A stretch of DNA of 64,000 bases from Dyella acidisoli. GTDB lineage: Bacteria; Pseudomonadota; Gammaproteobacteria; Xanthomonadales; Rhodanobacteraceae. The translations under genes were made by a program, and so were the position numbers. Location of the stretch: contig NZ_BSOB01000017.1 of assembly GCF_030160295.1 (NCBI RefSeq), positions 62,001 to 126,000 on the forward strand, written 5' to 3'. The notes beneath the pieces are model-generated. The model was not told the origin of the DNA and did not search any database. It worked only from the letters and a program-made list of their open reading frames with translations. Positions 49,232 to 58,451 of the stretch are shown here, in pieces; positions within the stretch are counted from its first letter, which is position 1, and each line of letters begins with the position of its first letter.

Positions 49232-49714
49232 GAGGCACTCAGTATGTGAAGAAGTAGAGAGAGCATGAACTAACGACGCATTAACTTGTCAGTGTTCCCT
49301 GTGCGGGGCGAGGAGGGTATCCTCCCTTTCCGCCACCTTTCGCGGCTGGATAGCCAGCTGCGGCAGGGGGACGTCACTGATGTCGGCTGGCGTCGTGTTC
49401 ATGCGTTGAATGCGATAGGCGGTGCGATCTTAAGGATGGCGCACGATTGGCTGGTGTGGAGTGGGATTCCATGCCGCCAGTCCAGAATCTCGTTGCCGGA
49501 TCTTCCCGTCCCCGGCGCGGGATTCTGTGTCGAATCGCAAGTACTTGATTTACCTATAGTGCTTGCAGCATCGGGATGCGAATGACTCGCATTATTTGAT
49601 GAAAGGAAAATGAAGGATTGTCCGTTCAATACGGTACGGTTTGTTTTTCCGCAGGTTAAGACTGTGTTAGCATCCCAGCTCGAATTGGCTGCTGCCCCTA
49701 TAGGTACCCAATAA
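49232..49714 (+). other. ftsZ-lpxC intergenic region
   Basis: A 483-base gap in an otherwise dense cluster. Near 49313 there is a GGAGG/CCTCC hairpin (GAGGAGGGTATCCTCC) that may attenuate ftsZ transcription. AT-rich sequence at 49590-49680 probably carries the lpxC promoter, though no consensus pair is convincing. A 99-codon open frame at 49286-49585 has no ribosome site or recognisable features. Confidence 0.5.
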
Positions 49715-50629
49715 ATGATTAAGCAGCGTACGTTGAAGAACATCATCCGTGCCACCGGCGTCGGTCTGCATACCGGCGACAAGGTCTATATGACGTTGCG
49801 TCCGGCGGCACCGAATACCGGCATCATCTTCCGTCGCACCGATCTCAATCCTCCGGTAGAGATCCATGCACGTCCCGATCACGTGGGCGACACACGTTTG
49901 TCCACTACGCTGGTCAATGGCGACGTACGTGTTTCAACCGTGGAACACTTGCTGTCGGCGATGGCGGGCTTGGGCATCGACAATGCATACGTCGATCTGT
50001 CTGCGCCGGAAGTGCCGATCATGGACGGCAGCGCCGGTCCGTTCGTTTTCCTTCTGCAATCGGCGGGCATCGAAGAGCAGTCCGCACCGAAGCGTTTCAT
50101 CCGCATCAAAAAGCCGGTGAAAGTGCAGGAAGGCGATAAATGGGCCAGCTTCGAGCCGTTTGAAGGTTTTAAGGTCGGCTTCTCGATCGAGTTCAATCAC
50201 CCGATCATTTCCAAGCGCACTTCGCGCGCCGAGATCGACTTCTCTACCACGTCGTTCGTCAAAGAAGTGAGCCGCGCGCGTACGTTCGGTTTCATGCGCG
50301 ACATCGAGATGCTGCGTGAACACAATCTTGCGCTCGGCGGTTCGATGGATAACGCGGTGGTGCTCGATGACTATCGTGTGCTCAACGAAGACGGCCTTCG
50401 CTACGAAGACGAGTTCGTCAAGCACAAGATCCTCGATGCGATCGGCGATCTCTATCTGCTTGGTCACAGCCTGATCGGTGCTTACTACGCACACAAGTCG
50501 GGCCACGAGTTGAACAACAAGCTGCTGCGCACGCTGATGGCCGATGCCTCCGCGTGGGAAGAAGTCAGCTACCAGGACGATCCGGCCACCGCCCCGATCT
50601 CCTACGCCCATCCCGCTCAGGCAATCTGA
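49715..50629 (+). CDS. lpxC: UDP-3-O-acyl-N-acetylglucosamine deacetylase
   Basis: A 304-residue zinc enzyme for the committed step of lipid A synthesis. [11 protein letters not shown] opens the fold; [18 protein letters not shown] holds the first zinc His; [15 protein letters not shown] and the [15 protein letters not shown] zinc/catalytic segment, then HKSGHELNN follow. Length matches the family. It ends the dcw cluster and is followed by a good terminator. Confidence 0.97.
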   Translation: MIKQRTLKNIIRATGVGLHTGDKVYMTLRPAAPNTGIIFRRTDLNPPVEIHARPDHVGDTRLSTTLVNGDVRVSTVEHLLSAMAGLGIDNAYVDLSAPEVPIMDGSAGPFVFLLQSAGIEEQSAPKRFIRIKKPVKVQEGDKWASFEPFEGFKVGFSIEFNHPIISKRTSRAEIDFSTTSFVKEVSRARTFGFMRDIEMLREHNLALGGSMDNAVVLDDYRVLNEDGLRYEDEFVKHKILDAIGDLYLLGHSLIGAYYAHKSGHELNNKLLRTLMADASAWEEVSYQDDPATAPISYAHPAQAI

Positions 50630-50651
50630 AAAATCGCTTGCGTCACCCTTG

Positions 50652-50686
50652 CAGACCGGGTCTTTGAGCCCGGTCTGTTCATTTTT
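50652..50686 (+). terminator. Rho-independent terminator of lpxC
   Basis: CAGACCGGG (50652-50660) and CCCGGTCTG (50669-50677) form a perfect 9-bp stem with an 8-base loop, followed by TTCATTTTT. It lies 22 bases after the lpxC stop. Confidence 0.92.
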
Positions 50687-50725
50687 GTGATGACGATCAC
50701 ACTTTTGTCGTCCCCGGGTTCACGT

Positions 50726-50742
50726 TATGACCACAGGTCATA
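50726..50742. promoter_or_regulatory. 17-bp palindrome, possible operator
   Basis: TATGACC, ACA, GGTCATA is a perfect 7-bp inverted repeat in the gap between the lpxC terminator and the end of the minus-strand dciA gene. No gene obviously starts close by, so a regulatory role is only a possibility. Confidence 0.3.
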
Positions 50743-50834
50743 GAGACCTGGGTGGGGTATGCCGTGGTATAAAACCGGCTTCCGTGTCGGGGCAGGCGGC
50801 TTGCTCGCCTTTACCCGGAACAAGCACCAGCAGC

Positions 50835-51314
50835 TCAGGATGTTGCGGAGGGGGTGGAATTCGCCGTTTCGGCGACGGACGCCAGTTCCAGGAACATTGC
50901 TCGTAATTCGGGATCATGGATGGAGCCTGCTGCGGCCTTCAGGTGAAGGGCTGCAGCAGTCGAAAGCGGTTTTGATTGCTCCGGCTGTGGGTCAGGCGGA
51001 GGAAGGGGGGCCACTTTCACGATGATTGAGCTGGCATTCGCGCCGATGGCGCGTGCGGCAGCGAGTATCTGCGTCTGTTGTAGACGTAGGCGCGATGCCC
51101 AAGCCGGCGAGGAAGCCAGGAATACAAGACGGTCGTCACGGAGATTGGCGAATCTGACCTGCTCACGCAGGGGCGATGGCAACGTCTGGCGTAGTGCGCG
51201 GTCCAATGCCTCAAGCTTGCCGGCCTGTTTGGCCAGCGCAGCGACAGGACCGACATCGGTAATGGGTCGGGGCCCATGTCCGGTGCGGTGAGAGGTAGGA
51301 ACGTCGCGCTGCAT
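50835..51314 (-). CDS. dciA: DciA-like (DUF721) replicative helicase-loading protein
   Basis: A 159-residue soluble protein with a DUF721/DciA-type domain at residues about 30-105 (ALDRALRQTLPSPLREQVRFANLRDDRLVFLA and SPAWASRLRLQQTQIL are the recognisable parts). DciA loads the DnaB helicase in bacteria lacking DnaC or DnaI. It is often found beside secA in Proteobacteria, as here. The C-terminal 55 residues are Pro/Ala-rich. The ATG at 51314 is chosen; the gene is divergent from the M23 peptidase, with 27 bases between the starts. Confidence 0.8.
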   Translation of the reverse strand: MQRDVPTSHRTGHGPRPITDVGPVAALAKQAGKLEALDRALRQTLPSPLREQVRFANLRDDRLVFLASSPAWASRLRLQQTQILAAARAIGANASSIIVKVAPLPPPDPQPEQSKPLSTAAALHLKAAAGSIHDPELRAMFLELASVAETANSTPSATS

Positions 51315-51341
51315 AAGTAAAAACTTCAAACCGGTAACGAC

Positions 51342-52274
51342 ATGCAAATCATACTCGTCTCACGCGCAGGGAAGGTGCCCAAAACCTTGGATCTCACCAA
51401 CCCGCATTTGCGCTGGCGTGTATGGAGTATCGGAGCTGCGATCGTGCTCGCTCTGGCGAGCATCGGTGCTGGCGTTGCGTTGGCAGTGGCCAGTCCGCGT
51501 GATCGCGCGATGGCAGAGATCAACGCGTTGCATCAACAGGTAAAGCAGCAGGACAAGCAATTGGGTGACCTGCGCGATGACGCGCATCGGCAGCTCGACG
51601 CGCTGGCCATCAAGCTTGGCCAGTTGCAGGCTCAAGCTACCCGCATCAATGCATTGGGCGAGCGTCTGGTGCAGGTGGGTAAGCTCGACAGCAACGAATT
51701 CAATTTCGATCAGCCGCCGCCGGTGGGCGGTGTGGAAGTGACCGACGGCAGTAGCGCTTATGCCTTGCCGCAGACGCTTGATGCCGGCATCAGCCAGCTG
51801 GCCACCCAGTTCGAGACTCAGCAGGCGCAATTGAACGCCATGCAGAGTTTGCTGCTGAATGCGCGCATCGATTCGAATCTAAAGCCCACCGGCATGCCGG
51901 CAGATGGCTATATTTCTTCGTATTTCGGCGTACGTGCTGACCCCTTCGATGGGATGGCTGCCCGTCACACCGGCCTGGACATCGCCGTGCCTTACGGTAG
52001 CCCAGTGCGCACCGTGGCTGAAGGCATGATCACCTATGCCGGCGTGCGCAATGGCTACGGCAACGTGGTGGAAATCGACCACGGCAACGGCTACATGACC
52101 CGCTATGCGCACAACAGCAAGCTGCTGGCGCGTCCCGGCCAACATGTGCGCGTGGGCGATGAGATCGCCGAGGCCGGCTCGTCCGGCCGTTCTACCGGCT
52201 CGCACGTGCATTTTGAGGTCTGGTACAACGGACGTGTCGTCAATCCGCTGGCGTACGTCAAGAACCATCGCTGA
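51342..52274 (+). CDS. M23-family metallopeptidase, membrane-anchored
   Basis: A 310-residue protein: short basic cytoplasmic start, a membrane helix at about 27-50, a periplasmic coiled coil (residues about 58-110) and a LytM/M23 peptidase domain at 190-305. Zinc ligands are seen in HTGLDIA and HVHFEVW, with YGNVVEIDHGNGYMTRYAH between. It either cuts peptidoglycan cross-links or, like NlpD/EnvC, activates amidases; all ligands appear present, so it may be active. It sits just upstream of secA, where enteric bacteria have secM. Confidence 0.9.
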   Translation: MQIILVSRAGKVPKTLDLTNPHLRWRVWSIGAAIVLALASIGAGVALAVASPRDRAMAEINALHQQVKQQDKQLGDLRDDAHRQLDALAIKLGQLQAQATRINALGERLVQVGKLDSNEFNFDQPPPVGGVEVTDGSSAYALPQTLDAGISQLATQFETQQAQLNAMQSLLLNARIDSNLKPTGMPADGYISSYFGVRADPFDGMAARHTGLDIAVPYGSPVRTVAEGMITYAGVRNGYGNVVEIDHGNGYMTRYAHNSKLLARPGQHVRVGDEIAEAGSSGRSTGSHVHFEVWYNGRVVNPLAYVKNHR

Positions 52275-52465
52275 GCAAACATCGGCGTGGCCCTTGAAAG
52301 CGCGCCGCCGTACCGCCACCCCTTCCCCGTTGATGCGCCTCGTTGATGCGGCACGCTAGCGCTTTCTTGCGTTTGGGATAGCCGGCGGACCCTAGTATCA
52401 TCAAGCCTTTGTCCGTCCGGGTTTGCCGGGCGGCCACCCTTTCAGTTTCCAGATCCGGAAGATCG

Positions 52466-55198
52466 ATGCTTAACCGTGCCCTGACGAGCCTATTTGGCAG
52501 CCGTAACGAACGAGTACTGCGCCAGCTGTCCAAAACCGTCGCGCGCATCAACGCGCTGGAGCCTGAGTTCGAGAAGCTCAGCGACGAGGCCCTGCGCGGC
52601 AAGACCGACGAATTCAAGCAACGCATCGCCAATGGCGAGACCTTGGACAAGCTTCTGCCAGAAGCTTTCGCCGTCGTGCGCGAGGGCGCCAAGCGCGTAC
52701 TCGGCATGCGCCATTACGATGTCCAGCTGATCGGCGGCATGGTGCTGCACATGGGCAGGATTGCCGAAATGCGCACCGGTGAAGGCAAGACCCTGGTGGC
52801 CACGGCGCCGGTGTACCTGAACGCGCTCGAAGGCAAGGGCACGCATGTCGTCACCGTCAACGACTACCTGGCCAAGCGCGACGCGGCCCAGATGGGGAAG
52901 CTGTACAACTTCCTCGGCATGAGCGTGGGCGTGGTGTATCCGGGTATGGATCAAGCCGACAAGCATTCTGCCTATGCCGCTGATATCACCTACGGCACCA
53001 ACAACGAATACGGCTTCGACTACCTGCGCGACAACATGGCGTTGTCCAAGGATCAGCGCGTACAGCGCGGCCTGCACTACGCCATCGTCGACGAAGTGGA
53101 CTCGATCCTGATCGACGAAGCGCGCACGCCGCTGATCATCTCCGGGCCGGCCGAGGATTCGCCGCAGCTCTACATCGCGGTGAACAAGATCGTGCCGCGC
53201 ATGACCCGCCAGTCGGTGGAAGACGGCCCTGGCGATTACTGGGTGGATGAAAAGCAGAAGCAGGTGCATCTCTCCGAAGAGGGCATGCAACATGCGGAAG
53301 AGCTGCTGCAGCAGGCGAAGGTCATCGACTCGGAAAGTAGCCTGTACGACGCGCGCAACCTCGCCATCGTGCATCACCTCAATGCAGCCTTGCGCGCGAA
53401 CGCGATTTATCAGCGCGACGTCGAGTACATCGTGCGCGATGGCGAAGTGATCATCGTCGACGAATTCACCGGCCGTACGCTGCCGGGCCGCCGCTGGTCC
53501 GATGGCTTGCACCAGGCGGTTGAAGCGAAGGAAGGTGTGCCGATCCAGCGTGAGAACCAGACGCTGGCCACGGTCACCTTCCAGAACCTCTTCCGCATGT
53601 ACAAAAAGCTGGCCGGCATGACCGGTACGGCCGATACCGAAGCGTACGAATTCCAGCAGATCTACGGTCTGGAAGTGGTGGTGATTCCCACCCACAAGCC
53701 GATGATCCGCAAAGACAATGCGGACATGGTGTTCCTCAGCCAGGACGTGAAATACAAGGCAGTGATCGAGGACATCCGCGATTGCCACCGCCGCGGTCAG
53801 CCGGTGTTGGTCGGTACTGCGTCGATCGACGTGTCCGAACTTCTGTCCAATCTGCTGAACAAGGAAAAGATTCCGCACGAAGTGCTCAACGCCAAGCAGC
53901 ACGAGCGTGAAGCGCACATCGTGGCGCAGGCCGGCATGCCTGGCTCCGTCACCATCGCTACCAACATGGCCGGCCGTGGTACCGACATTGTGCTCGGCGG
54001 AAGTCTGGAGGCGGCATTGCACACGCTGGGTGACGATGCCAGCGACCTGGACCGCGCACGCGTAAAGTCGGAGTGGCAGAAACGCCACGAACAAGTCATC
54101 GACGCCGGCGGTTTGCACATCGTCGGCACTGAGCGTCACGAATCCCGCCGTATCGACAATCAGCTGCGCGGCCGTTCCGGTCGTCAGGGTGACCCGGGCT
54201 CCTCGCGCTTTTATCTGTCGCTGCAAGACAACCTGCTACGCATCTTCGGCGGCGAAGGCCTGGTGCGCTGGATGAAGCGCTTCGGTATGAAGGAAGACGA
54301 GGCGCTGGAAGATCGCATGATCAGCCGCCAGATCGAAAAGGCGCAGCGCAAAGTCGAGCAGCACAACTTCGACATCCGCAAGAACCTCCTCGAATACGAT
54401 GACGTTGCCAACGACCAGCGCAAGGTGATCTATCGCCAGCGTGACGAGTTGCTGGAAGAAGAAGAGGTCTCCGCCACCATCGCCGACATCCGCGAAGACG
54501 TGGTCAACGATCTGGTGCGCCGCTATGTGCCGGCCGACAGCATCGACGAACAGTGGGACATCGCTGGCCTCGAGCGCGAACTGGAAAGCGACTTCGGCAT
54601 TTCGGCCCAGCTCAAGCCGTGGCTGGAACAGCAATCCGAAGCCGATTCGAACACCATGCTGGAGCATGTGCGCACGCTGGTCGGAGATATGTTCCAGGCG
54701 AAGGAAACGCAGATCGGCACAGAAACCATGCGCCAGCTTGAAAAGCACATCATGCTGAGCGTGCTGGACAATGCGTGGAAGGAGCATCTTTCCAGCATGG
54801 ACTACATGCGCCAGGGCATTTATCTGCGCGGCTATGCCCAGCAGGATCCCAAGCAAGCCTTCAAGCGCGAATCCTTCCAACTGTTCTCGCAGATGCTGGC
54901 GCGCATCAAGACTGAGGTGACTCAGATGCTGGCGCGCATTCGCATCCGCAGCGAAGAGGAAGTCGCTGCGATGGAAGCCGAACAGCAGCGTCTGGCTGAG
55001 CGCATGGCGCGCCAGATGCAAGCGACTGGCGGCGGTGCGCCGGCCGGTGGCGCGCTGGGCATGGATGCGCCTGCATCACTGTCGCAAGAGGCCGCGACGG
55101 CTGAGCCGGTCGTGACGGGTCCGAAAGTCGGTCGTAATGATCCGTGCCCGTGCGGTTCGGGCAAGAAGTACAAGCACTGCCACGGGCAGTTGAGCTGA
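52466..55198 (+). CDS. secA: Preprotein translocase ATPase SecA
   Basis: A 910-residue motor that drives proteins through Sec[14 protein letters not shown] is the Walker A motif, [20 protein letters not shown] the DEAD-type Walker B region, [14 protein letters not shown] and the RSGRQGDPG motif belong to nucleotide-binding fold 2, and the C-terminal [13 protein letters not shown] zinc motif binds SecB. The ATG at 52466 (GGAAG upstream) is preferred to 52409. No secM-like leader is visible in the 190 bases before it. Confidence 0.97.
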   Translation: MLNRALTSLFGSRNERVLRQLSKTVARINALEPEFEKLSDEALRGKTDEFKQRIANGETLDKLLPEAFAVVREGAKRVLGMRHYDVQLIGGMVLHMGRIAEMRTGEGKTLVATAPVYLNALEGKGTHVVTVNDYLAKRDAAQMGKLYNFLGMSVGVVYPGMDQADKHSAYAADITYGTNNEYGFDYLRDNMALSKDQRVQRGLHYAIVDEVDSILIDEARTPLIISGPAEDSPQLYIAVNKIVPRMTRQSVEDGPGDYWVDEKQKQVHLSEEGMQHAEELLQQAKVIDSESSLYDARNLAIVHHLNAALRANAIYQRDVEYIVRDGEVIIVDEFTGRTLPGRRWSDGLHQAVEAKEGVPIQRENQTLATVTFQNLFRMYKKLAGMTGTADTEAYEFQQIYGLEVVVIPTHKPMIRKDNADMVFLSQDVKYKAVIEDIRDCHRRGQPVLVGTASIDVSELLSNLLNKEKIPHEVLNAKQHEREAHIVAQAGMPGSVTIATNMAGRGTDIVLGGSLEAALHTLGDDASDLDRARVKSEWQKRHEQVIDAGGLHIVGTERHESRRIDNQLRGRSGRQGDPGSSRFYLSLQDNLLRIFGGEGLVRWMKRFGMKEDEALEDRMISRQIEKAQRKVEQHNFDIRKNLLEYDDVANDQRKVIYRQRDELLEEEEVSATIADIREDVVNDLVRRYVPADSIDEQWDIAGLERELESDFGISAQLKPWLEQQSEADSNTMLEHVRTLVGDMFQAKETQIGTETMRQLEKHIMLSVLDNAWKEHLSSMDYMRQGIYLRGYAQQDPKQAFKRESFQLFSQMLARIKTEVTQMLARIRIRSEEEVAAMEAEQQRLAERMARQMQATGGGAPAGGALGMDAPASLSQEAATAEPVVTGPKVGRNDPCPCGSGKKYKHCHGQLS

Positions 55199-55207
55199 TC
55201 GCCTGAT

Positions 55208-55244
55208 CCCCTCTCCCCATCTTTGATTAAGGACGGGGAGGGGG
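55208..55244. terminator. Bidirectional hairpin between secA and apaH
   Basis: CCCCTCTCCCC (55208-55218) and CGGGGAGGGGG (55234-55244) form an imperfect GC stem, around an AT-rich loop, between the convergent stops of secA and apaH. No clear T-run. Confidence 0.6.
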
Positions 55245-55256
55245 AGCAGCTAGCAC

Positions 55257-56105
55257 TTAATCTTCGCCTGGTGTCCGCTTGCGGTGCGGCTCCGCATCCA
55301 CTGTGATGTACTGCGGCTCCTCGCAATCCAGGCGCATCGCGGTGAGCTTGCCGCCCCATACGCAACCGGTATCGATGCCGTATACGCCTAGGCCAGCAAA
55401 GCGCCCAAGTGCTGACCAGTGACCGCACACGATGCGCGCGTCGCGCTTGCGCATACCGGGTACTTCGAACCATGGATACATGCCGGGCTTTTGCGTGCCG
55501 GGTGCATCCTTACTTTCGAAATCGATGCGGCCGTTGACGTCGCAGTAGCGCATACGAGTCAGCGTATTGATTGACGCGCGCATGCGCTCGATGCCTTGCA
55601 GCCGGCTGGCCCACGCCGCAGGCCGGTTGCCGAAAAGATTCTTCAACAAACGCGGATGGCGTGGACTGGACAGCTCGCGCTCGATTTCCATGGCGCAGCG
55701 CTGCGCTTGTTTCAGCGTCCAGCTCGGCGCCAGACCCGCATGCACCATGGTCCAGCCGATCGTCTCGTCGTGATGGAGCAGCTTCTGCGTGCGCAACCAG
55801 TCGAGCAAGGTAGGCGCATCTTCTGCAAATAGCACTTCACGCAATTCCGGATTCACGCGCGCCTGCGCATCCTGCTTGCGCTGCCCGATGGCGAGCAGGC
55901 TGAGATCGTGGTTGCCTAGTGTGACCACCGAGTTGTCGCGCAATGAATAAACCAGGCGCAGCGTTTCCAGCGACTGTCCGCCGCGATTGACGAGATCACC
56001 GCAGAACCACAGACGATCTGCGGCCGGATCAAAGCGCAGTTTCTCCAGCAAGCGTTGCAATTCCGGATAGCAACCCTGGATATCGCCGATCGCGTAGATG
56101 GCCAT
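55257..56105 (-). CDS. apaH: Symmetrical diadenosine tetraphosphatase
   Basis: A 282-residue metallophosphatase that splits Ap4A into two ADP and also removes Np4 RNA caps. YAIGDIQGCYPEL is the GDxHG-like motif, FCGDLVNRGGQSL the GDxxDRG motif, TLGNHDLSLL the GNHE-type motif, and VHAGLAPSW and GHWSALG supply the late histidines. Follows apaG after a 52-base gap; last gene of the lptD-apaH series. Confidence 0.95.
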   Translation of the reverse strand: MAIYAIGDIQGCYPELQRLLEKLRFDPAADRLWFCGDLVNRGGQSLETLRLVYSLRDNSVVTLGNHDLSLLAIGQRKQDAQARVNPELREVLFAEDAPTLLDWLRTQKLLHHDETIGWTMVHAGLAPSWTLKQAQRCAMEIERELSSPRHPRLLKNLFGNRPAAWASRLQGIERMRASINTLTRMRYCDVNGRIDFESKDAPGTQKPGMYPWFEVPGMRKRDARIVCGHWSALGRFAGLGVYGIDTGCVWGGKLTAMRLDCEEPQYITVDAEPHRKRTPGED

Positions 56106-56157
56106 CAGCGCATCACCTCGAAGATCTGCCGCGCGCCCGTCATAAACGAATCCTCGA

Positions 56158-56541
56158 TCAATGCAGCGTTCGAGGGATGGAAAGCGTGAAAGCCGGGATG
56201 GGCGTTTCGAAGCGCGTACCGTCGTCAGCCATCATCTGATAGCTGCCGTGCATGGTGCCGACGGCCGTTTCCAGGACTGCGCCGGATGTGTATTCATAAT
56301 CATCACCCGGACGCATCCACGGTTGTTCGCCCACCACACCTTCGCCGAACACTTCCTCCACCTTGCCGTTGGCATCCGTGATCACCCAATGGCGGGTGAG
56401 CAGGCGTGCAGGTACGCCCCCCGCGTTGTGCAACTTGATCGTGTAGGCAAAAACGTAGCGGTTCTCGTTAGGGGCGGACTGATCGGGGACGAAGCGGGTT
56501 TGCACCTGCACGTCGATCGTGTAGGGAGATTTCTTGATCAT
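56158..56541 (-). CDS. apaG: ApaG/CorD family protein
   Basis: A 127-residue all-beta (fibronectin-III-like) protein, the standard length. [36 protein letters not shown] and [20 protein letters not shown] are strongly conserved ApaG segments. Its biochemical role is unsettled; it travels with rsmA and apaH in many Gammaproteobacteria. The ATG at 56541 is the family's usual start. Confidence 0.95.
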   Translation of the reverse strand: MIKKSPYTIDVQVQTRFVPDQSAPNENRYVFAYTIKLHNAGGVPARLLTRHWVITDANGKVEEVFGEGVVGEQPWMRPGDDYEYTSGAVLETAVGTMHGSYQMMADDGTRFETPIPAFTLSIPRTLH

Positions 56542-56576
56542 GGGCGCATTGTAGCGGAGTCGGAACACCGCGTAGG

Positions 56577-56603
56577 TTGGGGTACGGCCCAGCCGAACCC
56601 CAA
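56577..56603. repeat. TTGGGGT / AACCCCAA palindrome between rsmA and apaG
   Basis: TTGGGGT and AACCCCAA pair across a 12-base centre in the 95-base gap between rsmA and apaG. The upstream GTAGGTTGGGGT matches the hairpin at 23911-23940. Confidence 0.6.
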
Positions 56604-56636
56604 TATGATGTGCGGGTGACGTTGTCCCGGTTCGCC

Positions 56637-57425
56637 CTAGCAGGGAGCCTTGGCGAGCCTGACGAAATCTCCTGGCGCCAGGGTTTCGGCACGCGCTTTG
56701 GGATCGACATCCGCAGCTCGGATGGCATCGGCGTCCATCAGCTGGCGCAACGCATTGCCAAGCGTCTTGCGACGTTGTGCGAAGGCCGCCTTCACGATTG
56801 CGTACAAACGTGCCGGATCGGCGTCATGGCGCGCACCAGCAGGTAGCGGTACGAGTCGCACTACGGATGAATCCACTTTCGGTGGTGGCCGGAATGCGCC
56901 GGGCGGCACATCGAACAACGGCTCCACGCGACATGCGAGCTGCAACATGACAGATAGACGTCCATATACCTTGCTGCCGGGCTCCGCCGCCATGCGATCG
57001 ACCACTTCCTTCTGCAACATGAAGTGCATGTCGGTAATCGCCGCCGAATGCTCGACGCAATGGAACAGGATCGGACTGGAGATGTAGTACGGCAGATTGC
57101 CCGCGATGCGCAATCGCGTTACACCTGCGCGATGTGCCATGGCGGTGAAATCCACTTTCAGCACGTCGGCGTGCACGATCGATAATTCGCCGATGCCTAC
57201 CGCCTTGGCTTGCAGATCCGGAATCAAGTCCGTATCCAATTCGATGGCGGTGAGCTTTCCGGCGACCGTCAGCAACGGAAAGGTCAGTGCACCTTCTCCG
57301 GGACCGATCTCCACCAGGAAATCATCCGGACGGGGCGAGATGGCGGCGACGATGCGTTCGATGTAACGGCGTTCGTGCAGGAAGTGCTGGCCGAAACTTT
57401 TCTTGGGGCGGGCAGGAGCATTCAT
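56637..57425 (-). CDS. rsmA: 16S rRNA dimethyladenosine transferase (KsgA)
   Basis: A 262-residue SAM enzyme dimethylating A1518 and A1519 of 16S r[14 protein letters not shown] starts the protein; [13 protein letters not shown] is the SAM loop; [10 protein letters not shown] the acidic loop; [15 protein letters not shown] contains the catalytic NLPY; and [13 protein letters not shown] lies in the C-terminal domain. ATG overlaps the pdxA stop. Confidence 0.97.
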   Translation of the reverse strand: MNAPARPKKSFGQHFLHERRYIERIVAAISPRPDDFLVEIGPGEGALTFPLLTVAGKLTAIELDTDLIPDLQAKAVGIGELSIVHADVLKVDFTAMAHRAGVTRLRIAGNLPYYISSPILFHCVEHSAAITDMHFMLQKEVVDRMAAEPGSKVYGRLSVMLQLACRVEPLFDVPPGAFRPPPKVDSSVVRLVPLPAGARHDADPARLYAIVKAAFAQRRKTLGNALRQLMDADAIRAADVDPKARAETLAPGDFVRLAKAPC

Positions 57426-58426
57426 GGGTTTTTATGGGTGGTGCTGCGCGTGACCAGATCCAGCGCCATGCGCGCCGCAGCGATCAAGCTGGAAGGATCG
57501 GCCTTGCCTGTGCTGGCAAGATCCAGTGCCGTGCCGTGGTCCACCGAAGTACGAATGAAGGGAAGGCCAAGCGTGATGTTGACCGTGCGATCGAAGGCTT
57601 CGCTCTTCAACACTGGCAGCGCCTGGTCGTGATACATCGCCAGCACTGCATCGTAGCGTTCGCGCTGTGCGGGCACGAAAGCCGTATCGGCGGGGAGGGG
57701 GCCGAGCAACTGCATGCCTTCCTGGCGCAGCTTGTTCATCACAGGGATGATTGTATCGATCTCTTCGCGCCCGATATGGCCGCTTTCGCCAGCATGCGGA
57801 TTGAGCCCGAGCACCGCGATGCGCGGTGCATCGAAGCCGAATTTCGCACACAGCTCTTGATGCACGATACGCAAGGTGCGCTCCAGCGACACAGCGTCAA
57901 TGGCGGCCGATACGGCATGCAGCGGTAGGTGTGTAGTGGCCAGTGCCACGCGCAGTTCCGGGCTGGCCAGCATCATCACGACGTCGGCGCGGCTCTGCTC
58001 GGCGAAAAACTCAGTATGCCCGCTGAAGCGTATACCCGCGTCATTGATTGAAGACTTCTGCAGTGGCGCCGTGACGACGGCCGCGTAGCGGCCAGCCATG
58101 CAGCCGTTCGCAGCTTCGCTCAACGTGTCCAACACGTGACGGGCGTTGCGTGGATCAGGTTGGCCTGGCACCTCGGTCATCACCAATGGCACGTGCCGAA
58201 CGCGCAGCGTGCCCGGTAGACGACGAGTGATGGCTTCGCCGTCGTCGTCGATTAATTGAAGCGAGGCGCCGCAACGCGTGGCAGCGCGTTCAAGCAGGGC
58301 GCGATCAGTGATCGCAACGAAATTGGCCGCCAACGAAGTGGCGGCCAATCGAACGAGCAACTCCGGACCGACACCTGCAGGCTCGCCGGCGGTGAGGGCG
58401 AGCCGCGGCAGCGCGAGCGTAGTCAT
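57422..58426 (-). CDS. pdxA: 4-hydroxythreonine-4-phosphate dehydrogenase
   Basis: A 334-residue enzyme of vitamin B6 (PLP) synthesis. LTAGEPAGVGPEL opens it; TAPLQKSSINDAGIRFSGHTEFFAE, TTHLPLHAVS, GLNPHAGESGHIGREE, MYHDQALPVLK and TSVDHGTALDLA are hallmark segments with the metal histidines. ATG at 58426 lies 26 bases beyond the surA stop. Grouping with surA, rsmA, apaG and apaH is the classical order. Confidence 0.96.
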   Translation of the reverse strand: MTTLALPRLALTAGEPAGVGPELLVRLAATSLAANFVAITDRALLERAATRCGASLQLIDDDGEAITRRLPGTLRVRHVPLVMTEVPGQPDPRNARHVLDTLSEAANGCMAGRYAAVVTAPLQKSSINDAGIRFSGHTEFFAEQSRADVVMMLASPELRVALATTHLPLHAVSAAIDAVSLERTLRIVHQELCAKFGFDAPRIAVLGLNPHAGESGHIGREEIDTIIPVMNKLRQEGMQLLGPLPADTAFVPAQRERYDAVLAMYHDQALPVLKSEAFDRTVNITLGLPFIRTSVDHGTALDLASTGKADPSSLIAAARMALDLVTRSTTHKNP

Positions 58427-58451
58427 GACTTTTACTCGCGCGGCATCGCCA

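Noticed and set aside
49286-49585. A 99-codon frame between ftsZ and lpxC
   Set aside because: No ribosome site, no recognisable domain, lies over a probable attenuator hairpin.
50759-51025. Plus-strand frame of 88 codons opposite dciA
   Set aside because: Antisense to the DUF721 gene; no conserved features.
52275-52465. Possible secM-type arrest leader before secA
   Set aside because: No signal-peptide-plus-arrest peptide frame is visible; only the M23 peptidase gene precedes secA.
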